A DNA stretch of 46,274 nt from Desulfotomaculaceae bacterium (GTDB lineage Bacteria > Bacillota > Desulfotomaculia > Desulfotomaculales > Pelotomaculaceae): NCBI GenBank assembly GCA_028702695.1, contig JAQVOH010000008.1, positions 1 through 46,274 on the forward strand, in the 5' to 3' direction. The notes below the pieces were generated by a model. That model saw only the letters and a list, made by a program, of their open reading frames with translations. It did not search any database and had not been told where the DNA came from. This document shows, piece by piece, positions 7,578-17,200 of the stretch. The translations under genes and the position numbers were made by a program. Each line of letters opens with the position of its first letter. Position 1 is the stretch's first letter.

Positions 7578-10500
7578 TTACCTCCCGCTAGCGGGTTTTA
7601 TGTTGCCGTTAATTGTATTCGAGACTGCGCTGGAACCCCCGCCTCCGCCTGCATATGCTGAACCTGTGGTGTACACTTTAACATCGTCCACAAACCAACC
7701 GCGGAAGCCGTTGTAAAGCTCGTCTTTCGTATTGAAATCAAAGCGGATATTGATATTCTGGCCTGCATAATCTGTCAGATCAACATAGTAGGGTATCCAA
7801 ATGGCAGCCTTATTAAAACCGGCCGAAGTAAAAGCAAGACTGTTACGTTCTGGCTCATAAGGGTCTGCATAGGGATTCAAGCGACCCAGGTCTGTAAAGG
7901 TAGAGCCTCCGTCAGCGCTGACCTGTACGGTCATCAGGTCGAAGCCGCCTGCATTCGGATTTACACTTTCAATTTCCCACCAGCTGTAAAAATCCATCAT
8001 TATCGCGCTATCTTCACTTACGGACGGAAGGGTAATGGTAGGAGAAGTAAGGTTGCCGCTATTTGAAGCGATCGATGTGCCACCTGATTTTTCATTGTCA
8101 TCTACAACCTGCTCTCCGATAAAGTTGCCGGCGCTGGCCTGCCCGTACCAGTAATCGTAATTACCGGAAAAGGCAAAAGGCACGTAGGCATTTGTAGTAT
8201 CATCCGGCGGCAGTATTACGTAAGTTGGTACCAAGGCGTTGACTATGCTGGCGTCATTATTCTGGCGGTGCCAGAACCCGGTGGTAGTCCACGCGTCGCT
8301 TTCTTCAAAGTCATCTTCAAAAATATACTCGCCTGTAACCGCCGGGGTGAGTTCAAAATCTATCGTCCTGGTTTCTCCTTCAATTAATGCATTGTCCCCT
8401 TCAAGGACCACTATGCCGGGTACATACCCCGGCTTCGAAGCTTTGATAGTATATTTGGCAATAGGAGAGCCGTCAAATTCAGTATTGACCTGGTCAATGT
8501 AGAAAGAACCATCCGCTTCTACACTACCGGACCTGAAGATGCCGTTGGTCTGCTCCCCACCGTCGATGGTGATAATCGCGCCAGGCAGCCCCAACCCACT
8601 GGTATCTGTTACCATGCCGGCTATAGTTGCATAGGGAACTGTGCTGGACTCAAGCATTATTTCCAAACCGCTCATGCTGTCGTACACATCCACAGGACCA
8701 AGCGTTCCCATCATATATCCTGAAGCGTAGGCTTCAAACATGTAAATGCCTGGAGGCAAAATGGTTTCAAAATATCCGCCTTCAGCATATATTTCACATA
8801 CAAACATTTCGGTATAATAATCATAAACGTAGATCTCTGCCCCATAAATAGGGTTCCAGTCCTGGTCGACCACAGTTCCCGACACCATATAACTAGTTGT
8901 TCCGCCGTTTTTATCCCAGTTCCTGGCCATCCATACGAGGTCAAACACTTCCACATATTCGTTCCAGTTCAAGTCAGCGTTCACGTCAAAGCCTGGCTCA
9001 CCATACCAAAGCCCGTAGGAGTCCGCCATGCGGTCTAAGTCCGGGAGGTCGACGGAATTGTTTTCGTTAATATCGCCGGTCAAAAGGGTGATTTCGACCC
9101 AAGCATTCCCGTTTTCATCCGGCATTACCGACTCTAGATAGCTCAAATAGATCGGGCGGCCGGCAGACAGGGACACCGGCCCAGCAGGCATTTCAGCAAG
9201 CTGGAATTCGAAATAGCCATCCTCGTCGGTCGTAGTTTGCAACCCGTATTGAGGTAATGACACAGAGGTGCCGGAGATATCGTGGACCCAGTCGCAAACA
9301 CCTTCCAGATAAACATAACCGTTGATTATTTTCGCACTTTGTTCAACGTCCACAAAACCGTTGCTAGTGTCGTAACAAACACCTTCAACCTCATGATTTA
9401 CTAGCGATGAGTTGTATTCAATACTAACATCAGACGCGCCCACAGCTATCGCTCTAAAATAGAGAGTGGCCAGCTTTCCTTCGCCATAAAAGCCGGGAGC
9501 TGGATTAGCCAGCGCTGTGGCAAACCTGATTTGATTGCCATTTGCTTCGTTTATGGTTGACAGACCAGTCAGCACGCCGTCGGAGAGGTCCGCTGCCTGT
9601 ATCCCCGGCTCTACCAGATCAATATCTATTGGTTCAAGCACTAGGTCGTTGAAATAGATGCATATATCAGCCCCGTAAAGGTCAGTCGCGTTGTTTACTC
9701 TTATATCCAGTGCTATGGTGTCGTTTATCAGGGCTTCTGTATAATCCGGTTGAATAAATAGGGTCACACCAGCGCTGAGTACTTCGAACTCGGTGTCAGG
9801 AAAATCATTGTCGTAATATTCAGCATAGTTGCCCATGTGATCAGATACGTCAAGATTGCTTAGATAATAGGTTCCTGGCTCTGACGGATAAAATAATGCT
9901 TCCCACTTCCCGGTTGTATCATTATACTCCGCGTAAGAATCATAACAGTATCCGCTGTCCATGTTTGTCACTTCAACATAGATCTCATCCACACCGGAAT
10001 CGTTGTCGCTGGCATCAATTATAGCCGTAACCTCACCGCCGGTCGCTACCGTTGCAGGTTCAAAGGTTATTGAATTGACTACCGGTGGTACTGTGTCGAT
10101 GGGGGTGGCGCCGCCTTCACCGGCTGCCCAGTCAAGCATATTGCGCAGAAGCTGGATGGCAGCCGTTACTCCATATTCAACATGGTAGTCCACGTCCATG
10201 GCGGAATATAACATGCGCCCTTCGCCGTATTCATAAACGACATTGAGGGCCAGCCCTTCATAGTCTGTGGTAAGGATTTCCGGAGTACTGTACACATCAG
10301 ATTGAACCGTGGTGAAAGGAGTATGGTAAGAATTACCCCAATAACTCAAAGATTCGCTGGTTAAATACTGCATTACCGGGTGCGAAGCATCAGTAATCAA
10401 AACATCGTCAGCATCTTTAATGGTATATTCAGGTATTAAAGGTACCCACTGCCACTCATAACCTGTGTAAGACCGATTGGCAAGAGCGACCAGACCTCCG

Positions 10501-10862
10501 CCGTTTTTTACATAGTCTGCAATGGCTTCTCTGTTCTCATAAAGTGTTTGCATCGCGTAGCTTGAAGCACCCTCAGTCCAGCCGACGTAAAATACGTCGT
10601 AGTACTGCAACATAGCCGGGTCAAAATCTTCAGGTGTAACTTTGGTATAGCTGTAACCCAGCATATCCAGGGTGGTAGGATGCATGCCCATATCGTACCA
10701 CAAAATGGAATAGTCTTGCGCCCCAGTTGCTGAGATGGCCGGCAACTTTGTAATCTTTCCTGAGGGCGGATTGTTTGAATCCGCAGCGAAAGCAGTCGTT
10801 GCAGCCAGGGCCAGCATAAGGCACACGGCTAAAATAATAACTATCGCTTTTCTAGCTTTCAT
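7578..10862 (-). CDS. Cohesin- and dockerin-containing multimodular secreted protein (1094 aa)
   Basis: Secreted; signal peptide 1-27 (ends AFAA). Residues about 48-250 resemble a class I glutamine-amidotransferase/ThuA-like fold (YSILWYDMGMHP, YVKNGGGLVALAN) without an evident catalytic cysteine. An Ig-like region follows (about 255-365), then a cohesin (about 365-510, VTLFIQPD and LYGADICIYF), a carboxypeptidase-regulatory-like domain, and an internal dockerin at about 595-660 (DINENNSVDLPDL and DVNADLNWNEYVEVFDL). Two more regulatory-like domains precede a C-terminal jelly-roll resembling the module of immune-inhibitor-A-type proteins (FEDDFEESDAW to GWFVDDVKVY, about 845-1060). A Gly-rich tail ends it. 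A protein with both a cohesin and a dockerin could act as an adaptor. ATG 10862 behind AAGGAGGG. The internal dockerin is unusual; most lie at a terminus. Confidence 0.87.
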   Translation of the reverse strand: MKARKAIVIILAVCLMLALAATTAFAADSNNPPSGKITKLPAISATGAQDYSILWYDMGMHPTTLDMLGYSYTKVTPEDFDPAMLQYYDVFYVGWTEGASSYAMQTLYENREAIADYVKNGGGLVALANRSYTGYEWQWVPLIPEYTIKDADDVLITDASHPVMQYLTSESLSYWGNSYHTPFTTVQSDVYSTPEILTTDYEGLALNVVYEYGEGRMLYSAMDVDYHVEYGVTAAIQLLRNMLDWAAGEGGATPIDTVPPVVNSITFEPATVATGGEVTAIIDASDNDSGVDEIYVEVTNMDSGYCYDSYAEYNDTTGKWEALFYPSEPGTYYLSNLDVSDHMGNYAEYYDNDFPDTEFEVLSAGVTLFIQPDYTEALINDTIALDIRVNNATDLYGADICIYFNDLVLEPIDIDLVEPGIQAADLSDGVLTGLSTINEANGNQIRFATALANPAPGFYGEGKLATLYFRAIAVGASDVSIEYNSSLVNHEVEGVCYDTSNGFVDVEQSAKIINGYVYLEGVCDWVHDISGTSVSLPQYGLQTTTDEDGYFEFQLAEMPAGPVSLSAGRPIYLSYLESVMPDENGNAWVEITLLTGDINENNSVDLPDLDRMADSYGLWYGEPGFDVNADLNWNEYVEVFDLVWMARNWDKNGGTTSYMVSGTVVDQDWNPIYGAEIYVYDYYTEMFVCEIYAEGGYFETILPPGIYMFEAYASGYMMGTLGPVDVYDSMSGLEIMLESSTVPYATIAGMVTDTSGLGLPGAIITIDGGEQTNGIFRSGSVEADGSFYIDQVNTEFDGSPIAKYTIKASKPGYVPGIVVLEGDNALIEGETRTIDFELTPAVTGEYIFEDDFEESDAWTTTGFWHRQNNDASIVNALVPTYVILPPDDTTNAYVPFAFSGNYDYWYGQASAGNFIGEQVVDDNEKSGGTSIASNSGNLTSPTITLPSVSEDSAIMMDFYSWWEIESVNPNAGGFDLMTVQVSADGGSTFTDLGRLNPYADPYEPERNSLAFTSAGFNKAAIWIPYYVDLTDYAGQNINIRFDFNTKDELYNGFRGWFVDDVKVYTTGSAYAGGGGGSSAVSNTINGNIKPASGR

Positions 10863-10963
10863 AATTTACCCTCCTTTTTTCACAATCCTTCCTTTTCTAC
10901 CAGTCAAACAATTTTCCTGATTGTTTTGCCTTTTCATCACCCCCGGTAAAAATATGCATAGCG

Positions 10964-10983
10964 AACTGAAACCTTTTTCAGTT
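10964..10983 (-). terminator. Weak terminator-like hairpin after the 10986 gene
   Basis: AACTGAAA (10964-10971) pairs with TTTCAGTT (10976-10983) around CCTT, directly after the stop of the 10986 gene. The stem is short and the T run on the minus strand (ATTTTTACC) is about 10 nt further on. It may only pause transcription, allowing read-through into the 10862 gene about 100 bp downstream. Confidence 0.4.
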
Positions 10984-10985
10984 AA

Positions 10986-12224
10986 CTATTTAAGCAGCGT
11001 AAAAGAATTCGTAAACAGTCCGTAGTTTACTCCCAATGTCTCAATGTCCTGCAAGTCGACTTTTCCGTTCTGATTATTATCGTATATGGGCAACCAGAGC
11101 GCTCCTCCAGACTCCTGAGCATACGCCCGGGCAATTTCCACCAAGTCGCTTAGACCGATTACGTCATCACCGTCCAGATCGCCAAACGGTATTTCCTTGT
11201 CCGCTACTACCACGCTTTGTCCGGGCTGAATTGACTGACCGCCCAGATTTTGACTAAGGAAGCCCGGCCTCTTGGCCAATAAGTCATATGACCCAGGGGT
11301 TATATTTTGAAACTCATACGAAGCATCCGGCGCGGTCAAGGTGTTTAATGTTATGCCGTCCTTCTCCAGAAACACACTCGTCCCGTCAAGCCCCGATTTG
11401 ATACCCTGAGGTAAAATACGCCCTTTAATTGTTCCTCCTTCAGCAACCATAAAACTCCATGCACTTACTTCCTCATTGGCCGCGTAATCTTCAAGATAAA
11501 TCGTCACCGTATGTGAGCCAATGTCTAAGTTTTGTTCGGGTACATAACTGATATAGTTGGAGTTTTTTTCGGCAGCTACTGCTATCCCGTCTAATTTCAC
11601 AGATAACGCTGCAGGATTAACGCCACTCAAGGCATCTCCCACCGTTGCGCTGACCACAGGTCGCAGGTCATATATTATACTGCCGGGAACAGGCATTTGA
11701 GTGGCAACATATGGCTTGATCCCGTCAATACATCCATCTAAGTAAGAATGTTTGATATAGGTACCTGATGAATCCATCATTAGCGTCTTAATAAACGTAA
11801 GTGATGATTCATCCTCCTTTAATGTCTTAAATTTGACCGTACCCAGAGTTGCCTTGCCCAAGACATTAAGTGTACTGTCATCTGTTCTGGCAGCTGCGAA
11901 CCAGAGCGTATCGCCGGTTGAAGTAACTTCATTTTTCACAACCAGGGTTTTCCCCAAAAGAGCACCATTTATAAAAGCCTTTCCCGTTGTTTCGTCAGGT
12001 ACCAGTTCAATTACGTCCTTATCAAAATGGAGCTTGAATTCAATCGAGGATAAGTCATAAACATCAGTTAAGGTAATTATTAATGCTAGGATTTCAGACG
12101 GTTTGTAGGGCTTAACGGCTTCACACGCTATTTCGGCGGCAGAAGCTGTATTGTGAAATTGCCATATGAAAACGGTTAAAATGCAGCAACATAGAAAGCG
12201 TCTGACTTTAACGTCACTTCGCAA
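10986..12224 (-). CDS. Cohesin-dockerin adaptor-like protein (412 aa)
   Basis: Secreted protein, signal peptide about 1-29. A cohesin-like domain covers about 30-165 (SEILALIITLTDVYDL, IEFKLHFDKDVIELVP). An Ig-like domain follows (about 170-258, DIGSHTVTIYLEDYAANEE), then a carboxypeptidase-regulatory-like fold (YEFQNITPGSYDLLAKRPGF) and a C-terminal dockerin (about 343-405) with two EF-hand-like loops, GDLDGDDVIGLSDL and DNNQNGKVDLQDI. TTG 12224 is chosen because GGAGGT lies 9 nt upstream. The group IIC intron lies between this gene and the upstream 14287 gene, so this gene may be transcribed from sequence just behind the intron. It fits a linker with a receptor at one end and a plug at the other. 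Confidence 0.85.
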   Translation of the reverse strand: MRSDVKVRRFLCCCILTVFIWQFHNTASAAEIACEAVKPYKPSEILALIITLTDVYDLSSIEFKLHFDKDVIELVPDETTGKAFINGALLGKTLVVKNEVTSTGDTLWFAAARTDDSTLNVLGKATLGTVKFKTLKEDESSLTFIKTLMMDSSGTYIKHSYLDGCIDGIKPYVATQMPVPGSIIYDLRPVVSATVGDALSGVNPAALSVKLDGIAVAAEKNSNYISYVPEQNLDIGSHTVTIYLEDYAANEEVSAWSFMVAEGGTIKGRILPQGIKSGLDGTSVFLEKDGITLNTLTAPDASYEFQNITPGSYDLLAKRPGFLSQNLGGQSIQPGQSVVVADKEIPFGDLDGDDVIGLSDLVEIARAYAQESGGALWLPIYDNNQNGKVDLQDIETLGVNYGLFTNSFTLLK

Positions 12225-12378
12225 AAAACAATTACCTCCACATATATGCTGGTTTCATTTCCCTCTTCAACCAATATATTTTTAGTAATATAATACTGTA
12301 TATATTATATATTTCCTTCTTAAGATATGAAAAAATCGGGTAGGAGGCCACCCATTATTTGAGTAGCCGACCTCCCAC

Positions 12379-12410
12379 AGCACCGTACGTACCGTTCGGT
12401 ATACGGCGCT
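12379..12410 (-). ncRNA. Group II intron domain V
   Basis: 32-nt hairpin holding the catalytic core of the intron RNA: a 9-bp lower stem beginning AGC, a 2-base CG bulge, a 4-bp upper stem TACC/GGTA and a GAAC loop. It lies just after the stop of the reverse transcriptase, as expected. The structure looks intact, so the intron may still splice. Confidence 0.85.
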
Positions 12411-12425
12411 TCCAGAGTTTACACC

Positions 12426-13835
12426 TTACTTCGCAGAGTAACATTCCATCAGACTGAGGTATCCGGCACGTTTGAACCTTTCGTTGGATAAGGCTCTTGA
12501 CAGGATCGGGCTATGGGCAGTGCGCCAATAGCCTTTTCTTGTATTTGCCCACATCCATGCCTGCTCTTCCTTGATTCCACAGCGCTTGAGATTCCCTAAA
12601 CGTGTGCGGACTTTCTTCCATCGTTTCCATGTCACCATCCGTATGCGGCTTCTGGTCCATTCATCCAAGCCCTGTATCAGTTTCTTGGCATCTGCCAGCT
12701 TGAAGTAGTTCATCCATCCTCGTACCACCTGGTTCAGCCGGGTTTTTCTTGCCTCAATTCCCATCCCGTTGCTGCGTCCTGTAACTTCCCGGATTTTATC
12801 CTTGAGTTTTTGGATGCTCTTGGGATGGATTCTGAGTCTTCCTTCCCCTTTGCTGATGTAAAAGCTGTACCCCAGATATTTGATCTTGCCCACATATGCT
12901 GTCTGTGTCTTCTCCCGATTCACTCTCAGGAATAATTTCTCCTCAATGTATGGGAGGATGTGGTTTAATGTGCGATTGGCTGCTTTCTTGCTCTTGCAGA
13001 ATAAAAGCAAGTCATCTGCATAGCGCACAAATCGGTGGCCACGCCTTTCCAGCTCATGGTCACATTCATTCAGCATGATATTTCCAAGTAAGGGGCTTAG
13101 TGGGCCGCCTTGGGGCACTCCTTCTGGGCTGTCTTCAAACCTTCCACCCACCATGACTCCTGCTCGCAGGAATTTGTGCATGAGCGAAATAACCCGTCCA
13201 TCCTTTATCGTTTCCGACAATATCTGGATGAGTTTACTCTGGTTGACCATATCAAAATACTTTTCCAAGTCCATATCAACTACATATTTGTAGCCCTCTG
13301 TAATGTTGGTCTGGCACCTTTTAAGCGCATCATGCGCACTTCTCTTCGGTCGGAATCCAAAACTGTTGTCTGAAAACTGCTCTTCAAAGATTGGGGTCAG
13401 TATTTGGCAAATGGCTTGTTGGACAAACCTATCCACTACGGTTGGTATCCCTAGTTTTCTGGTTTTCCCGTTATCCTTCGGTATTTCTACCCTGCGAACG
13501 GGTTCTGGACGGTATTTACCGTCCTGGAGGGATTGCATAAGTTCATTCTTGTTTTCTTTCAGGTAGGGTAGAAGTTCATCTACCTGCATACCATCAATTC
13601 CACCCGCACCTTTATTTCTCTTTACCTGCTTGTAGGCACGGTTCAGATTGTCTCTGGTTAAAATTTGCTCCAGCAATCCTTCATTCTGCTTGTTGGTGTT
13701 GGTGTTGTCTGTTTCAGTCATCTTTAGTGACCCGCACACTTCTGCATACTCTTTCTGTTCCGCAGATACCCTTTGCAGATAGCCTTCAAAATGAAGTTGT
13801 CTGTGCTTTATGTTGTCACTTTCAGTAACTTTCAT
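12426..13835 (-). CDS. ltrA: Group II intron reverse transcriptase/maturase (469 aa)
   Basis: Multifunctional intron-encoded protein for splicing and retrohoming. RT fingers and palm motifs are seen in order: KGAGGIDGMQVDELLP, RRVEIPKDNGKTRKLGIPTV, DNSFGFRPKRSAHDA, VVDMDLEKYFDMVN, GVPQGGPLSPLLGNI, the catalytic RYADDLLLF, and VNREKTQTAYVGKIKYLGY. A maturase/thumb domain (GWMNYFKLADAKKLI) follows. There is no C-terminal HNH endonuclease, consistent with class C or D introns. ATG 13835 is preferred because GGAGGT lies 8 nt upstream; the frame extends 13 codons further up. All RT motifs appear intact with no frameshift, so the element looks recently active. Confidence 0.95.
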   Translation of the reverse strand: MKVTESDNIKHRQLHFEGYLQRVSAEQKEYAEVCGSLKMTETDNTNTNKQNEGLLEQILTRDNLNRAYKQVKRNKGAGGIDGMQVDELLPYLKENKNELMQSLQDGKYRPEPVRRVEIPKDNGKTRKLGIPTVVDRFVQQAICQILTPIFEEQFSDNSFGFRPKRSAHDALKRCQTNITEGYKYVVDMDLEKYFDMVNQSKLIQILSETIKDGRVISLMHKFLRAGVMVGGRFEDSPEGVPQGGPLSPLLGNIMLNECDHELERRGHRFVRYADDLLLFCKSKKAANRTLNHILPYIEEKLFLRVNREKTQTAYVGKIKYLGYSFYISKGEGRLRIHPKSIQKLKDKIREVTGRSNGMGIEARKTRLNQVVRGWMNYFKLADAKKLIQGLDEWTRSRIRMVTWKRWKKVRTRLGNLKRCGIKEEQAWMWANTRKGYWRTAHSPILSRALSNERFKRAGYLSLMECYSAK

Positions 13836-14242
13836 TGATCTGCACCTCCTCTGTTTCAGCTCTTTCTTCGGCATCGCATTGCCTCTGTACTATGGCTTCT
13901 GCTGACTTCTCACGATAAATCTTGTTTCAACCGGGCTTCTTACTCTGTTTCCGCCCGTCCGTGAGACCTCCCCGGGTAAGAACGCAATCTTTCCTTCCAT
14001 CTATCTGCCACATCTACACCGTAAGCTTCCGGATAGTTTTGGGCTTCAGCTTGTTATGCAACCTTACCCAGCTTACATATGCCTTATGTGATTTCTGTTC
14101 GTCAGACCAGAAGTTTGCCTCCGGCTTCCTTCAGATTCCACCTCGCGATGGACACCCTTGCCTTTGGCTATGTGCTTGGCACTATCAACCCGCACTCGGG
14201 ACTTTCACCCGTTAGACTGCTCCCATGCCGGGCGCACATAAA

Positions 14243-14272
14243 AAAATACCCGCTCAAAAGAGCGGGTATTTT
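14243..14272 (-). terminator. Terminator of the 14287 gene and target site of the intron
   Basis: Perfect 13-bp stem AAAATACCCGCTC (14243-14255) with its complement (14260-14272) around an AAAA loop, followed on the minus strand by TTTTTTTAT and then at once by the intron's GTGCG. It ends the large SLH gene and is the structural target used by the group IIC intron. Confidence 0.93.
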
Positions 14273-14286
14273 AATAACATTCTTTT

Positions 14287-17200
14287 TTACTTATTGTACA
14301 TTCTGTATATCACAGCTGCAGCTTCTGCCCTGGTGGAGTTGTCCTGCGGTCTGAAAGTGCCGGCATCCTTGTCACCAAGGATTATTCCCTCACTTACAGC
14401 AGTGGACACATAGCCCCTGGCCCAGTCGCTAACTGAACCAGCATCTGTAAATGCAAGTTCGCTAGTCCCAACTGAGAGTTGCAGTGCTCTTACGGCCATT
14501 GTCGCCATTTCTTCGCGGGTGATGGTGTCATTGGGACGGAAGGCGCCTTCATACCCCGTGACTATGCCCGCATTAGCAGCTGCTTCAACATACCCGTAAG
14601 ACCAGTCTGACGAGTCGACATCGCTAAAGGTTGCAGCTGCAGGCTGACCAACTGCAATGCCCTGCATCCTCACCAGCAAGGTAGAATATTCAGCTCTGGT
14701 AATGCTGTTATCCGGCATGAACTCCTCATCATTGTAGCCGGTAACTATGCCTTTGGCCAGCAGGGCCTCGATGATATCCTTGGCCCAGTGGCCGGCGATA
14801 TCCTCAAAGGCACTTACTTTAGCCATTACAGCATACTTGCTGAAGTGAGTTACATCCACTGATACCGTCTTGGCTGCTTTATCAACGACGCCACCGATGA
14901 GTACCCACTCGTTTGTCGATTCATCCAGGTAGTAAATACCCAGATTGTCTTCCGATACTCCTGCCAATTTTGCCGAATCGTACTTCAAAGTGATGGTTAC
15001 CGGTTTATTGAAGGTCGTACCAGCAGGACCAAACTCATAGATACTTCCGGCAATCTTCAGTGTAAGTGGGGGTGTTGCCACGGTAGACGCGCTCACCCTG
15101 TCAACTGTCAGCGAAACATTTGCAGTTACAGCGCCAGCCGGAACTTTCACAACCGCAGCGCCACTAAATGCGTTCACGGTACCACCACTGCTAGTGACCG
15201 TTTGTGTGACAGTGGTTGACACGGAGCCGCCGCCGCCACCGCTGCCGCCACCGACGGTGCAGGTTACGGTGATTTGCTGCTGTGTGGCTGCGTTGCCCAG
15301 TTGGTCAACAGCATTCACTTTGATCGTGTTTGAACCATTGCTTAACGCAATCGCAAGACTAAACGCATTATCGTCACCGGTTGTATCTTGTGAACTCGTG
15401 GATGTACCGTTTGTTACTGTTACCGTACCACTCTTACTTAGTGTTCCCACGATACTCACGCTGCTTGTGCTGATGCTGGCACCGTTAGCCGGCGACGTGA
15501 TGGTAATTACCGGTGCGGTTGAATCCCTGATGATTGTAACATCCTTACTGTCTGCAACGACATCATCCTTCACTGCTTGTATCGTTATCGTGTTTACGCC
15601 TTCCGCAAGAACAACCTCCTGGCTAAAGTTTCCGTTCTCGTCCAGGGTAATTATTCCGTTTTGATTAGCCGCAAGATACGCAGCATTAATGTTTGCCGGA
15701 GTAATCTTACCTTCGATGGTGTATGTGTCACCCTTGGTACCATCACTCAACCCCAGCGGCTTCGTGATTTCAATAGCTGGTATTGTGGAATCGTGGATGA
15801 CTTGAATGATTTTACTGCTGGTGTTTGACTTTGGATCACTTGCCTCGACAGTGATGTCATTGGCCACATCCTGATCCAGGGCAACCGTAATGCTGTAGCT
15901 GCCTGTATGCACTGTTTGAGATGCGCGCGGCATGATGTCGTCGTTAACGTAAACATTAACTACGATTCCAGCTTCATTTTCCGCAGCTGTGCCTGAAGCG
16001 GTACCTGATACAGTTACGGTACCGTTGCTGGTCGTAAAGCCTTCAACTGGCTGGTCAATAGTTAAATTAGGCGCTGTCGTATCCAAGGCTAAGGCAAACT
16101 GACAGAAGTGGGTGGTCCAGAATGTTACTGTATGATTATCTTCATCGATATCAGTTATTTGAGACGTAAAATCTTCCCATTCCTGTGTTTCAAGGTTGTA
16201 GTACAGAATCACAAGTTGCTGCGGGTCGATATCTGCCGCATAGGGAATCGTAATAGATACAGGCACTTCGAATGTGGTTCCATCCGGACCATATTGCAAT
16301 GAATTCAGGAGATCGATTCCCAAAGCAGCGGCTGCTGCAACTTCTTCTTCACTGGGCACTTCCTGGCTGCCATAGACTGCTTGTGCCGTTGTCAGTGCGC
16401 CGGCGGGAATAATCAACTGCACTGCTTCGCCTTCGCTGCCGATTTGGCCGCCCGCATTACCAATGATGGTTTCGGTGTAAATACCGATACCAAGGTTGCC
16501 TGACGCATCCTTACCTTTTACCATTAGCTTAATGAAGCTATCGTCTGCAAATTCCCCGCTCCATTCAGTATCGGAGCCCGGTACCGGATCCAAGGTAAAT
16601 CCATTTACACCATCGGGCCCGGACGCCCCGGTTACCAGCTTGACTTCATCAAGACCAGCAGGAACCGGCTCTGATGCGTAAACACCGGCAGTTACCGTAC
16701 CATTGTTGCGGGTAGCGATTACCTTGAAGGCCGGGCCAACCGTGTCAAGCTTAAATTCAACGGTTTTGGGCTCTGATAAATTGCCCGCGCTATCAATTGC
16801 CACTGCTTTGTACTTGTTGACGGTATCCTTCAATTTGACCGGATGCCCGAAAGCACCCTCGCTGTTCGAAGCTACCGTATTGAGAGGTATGTCACCGGAA
16901 GCGGTTACACTATACAGGTCCACTTTAATGTTGCCTTCGGTAGTTCCGCTCAGCTTAGCCTCTTTGCCATTAAGGTCAGTTACAATTAAAGAAGTAATGA
17001 CCGGTTTCTTGGTGTCGATGACGATATCTTTCAGAGTCTTGGTGACTTCTACACCATTGACCATGTTTTTAAGAGATACCGTTACCGTAACTGTAGCCTC
17101 GACATTATCCGGAGGAGTATAGGTAGTATAGGTAGTTGTGTAAAGACCTTTTACAGTACCTTCGGTCATTATAGCTCCATTAACCGTCGGAACAGGGTCT

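Larger units (their letters stand above)
12335..14237 (-). mobile_element. Group II intron, subclass IIC (1903 bp)
   Basis: Self-splicing retroelement. The 5' end reads GTGCGCCCGG (G1 at 14237). On the minus strand it lies directly behind a terminator hairpin and its T run (14243-14272), the insertion habit of IIC introns. A domain V hairpin lies at 12379-12410: AGCGCCGTA pairs with TACGGTGCT, with a GAAC loop and a 2-nt CG bulge. A domain VI-like stem carries a bulged A in CCTACCCGAT, which I take as the 3' end (12335). Joining the exons would give a continuous T-rich tract (TTTTTTTAT then TTTTTCATATC). It encodes a reverse transcriptase. Boundaries come from motif reading and could be off by a base. 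Confidence 0.9.
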
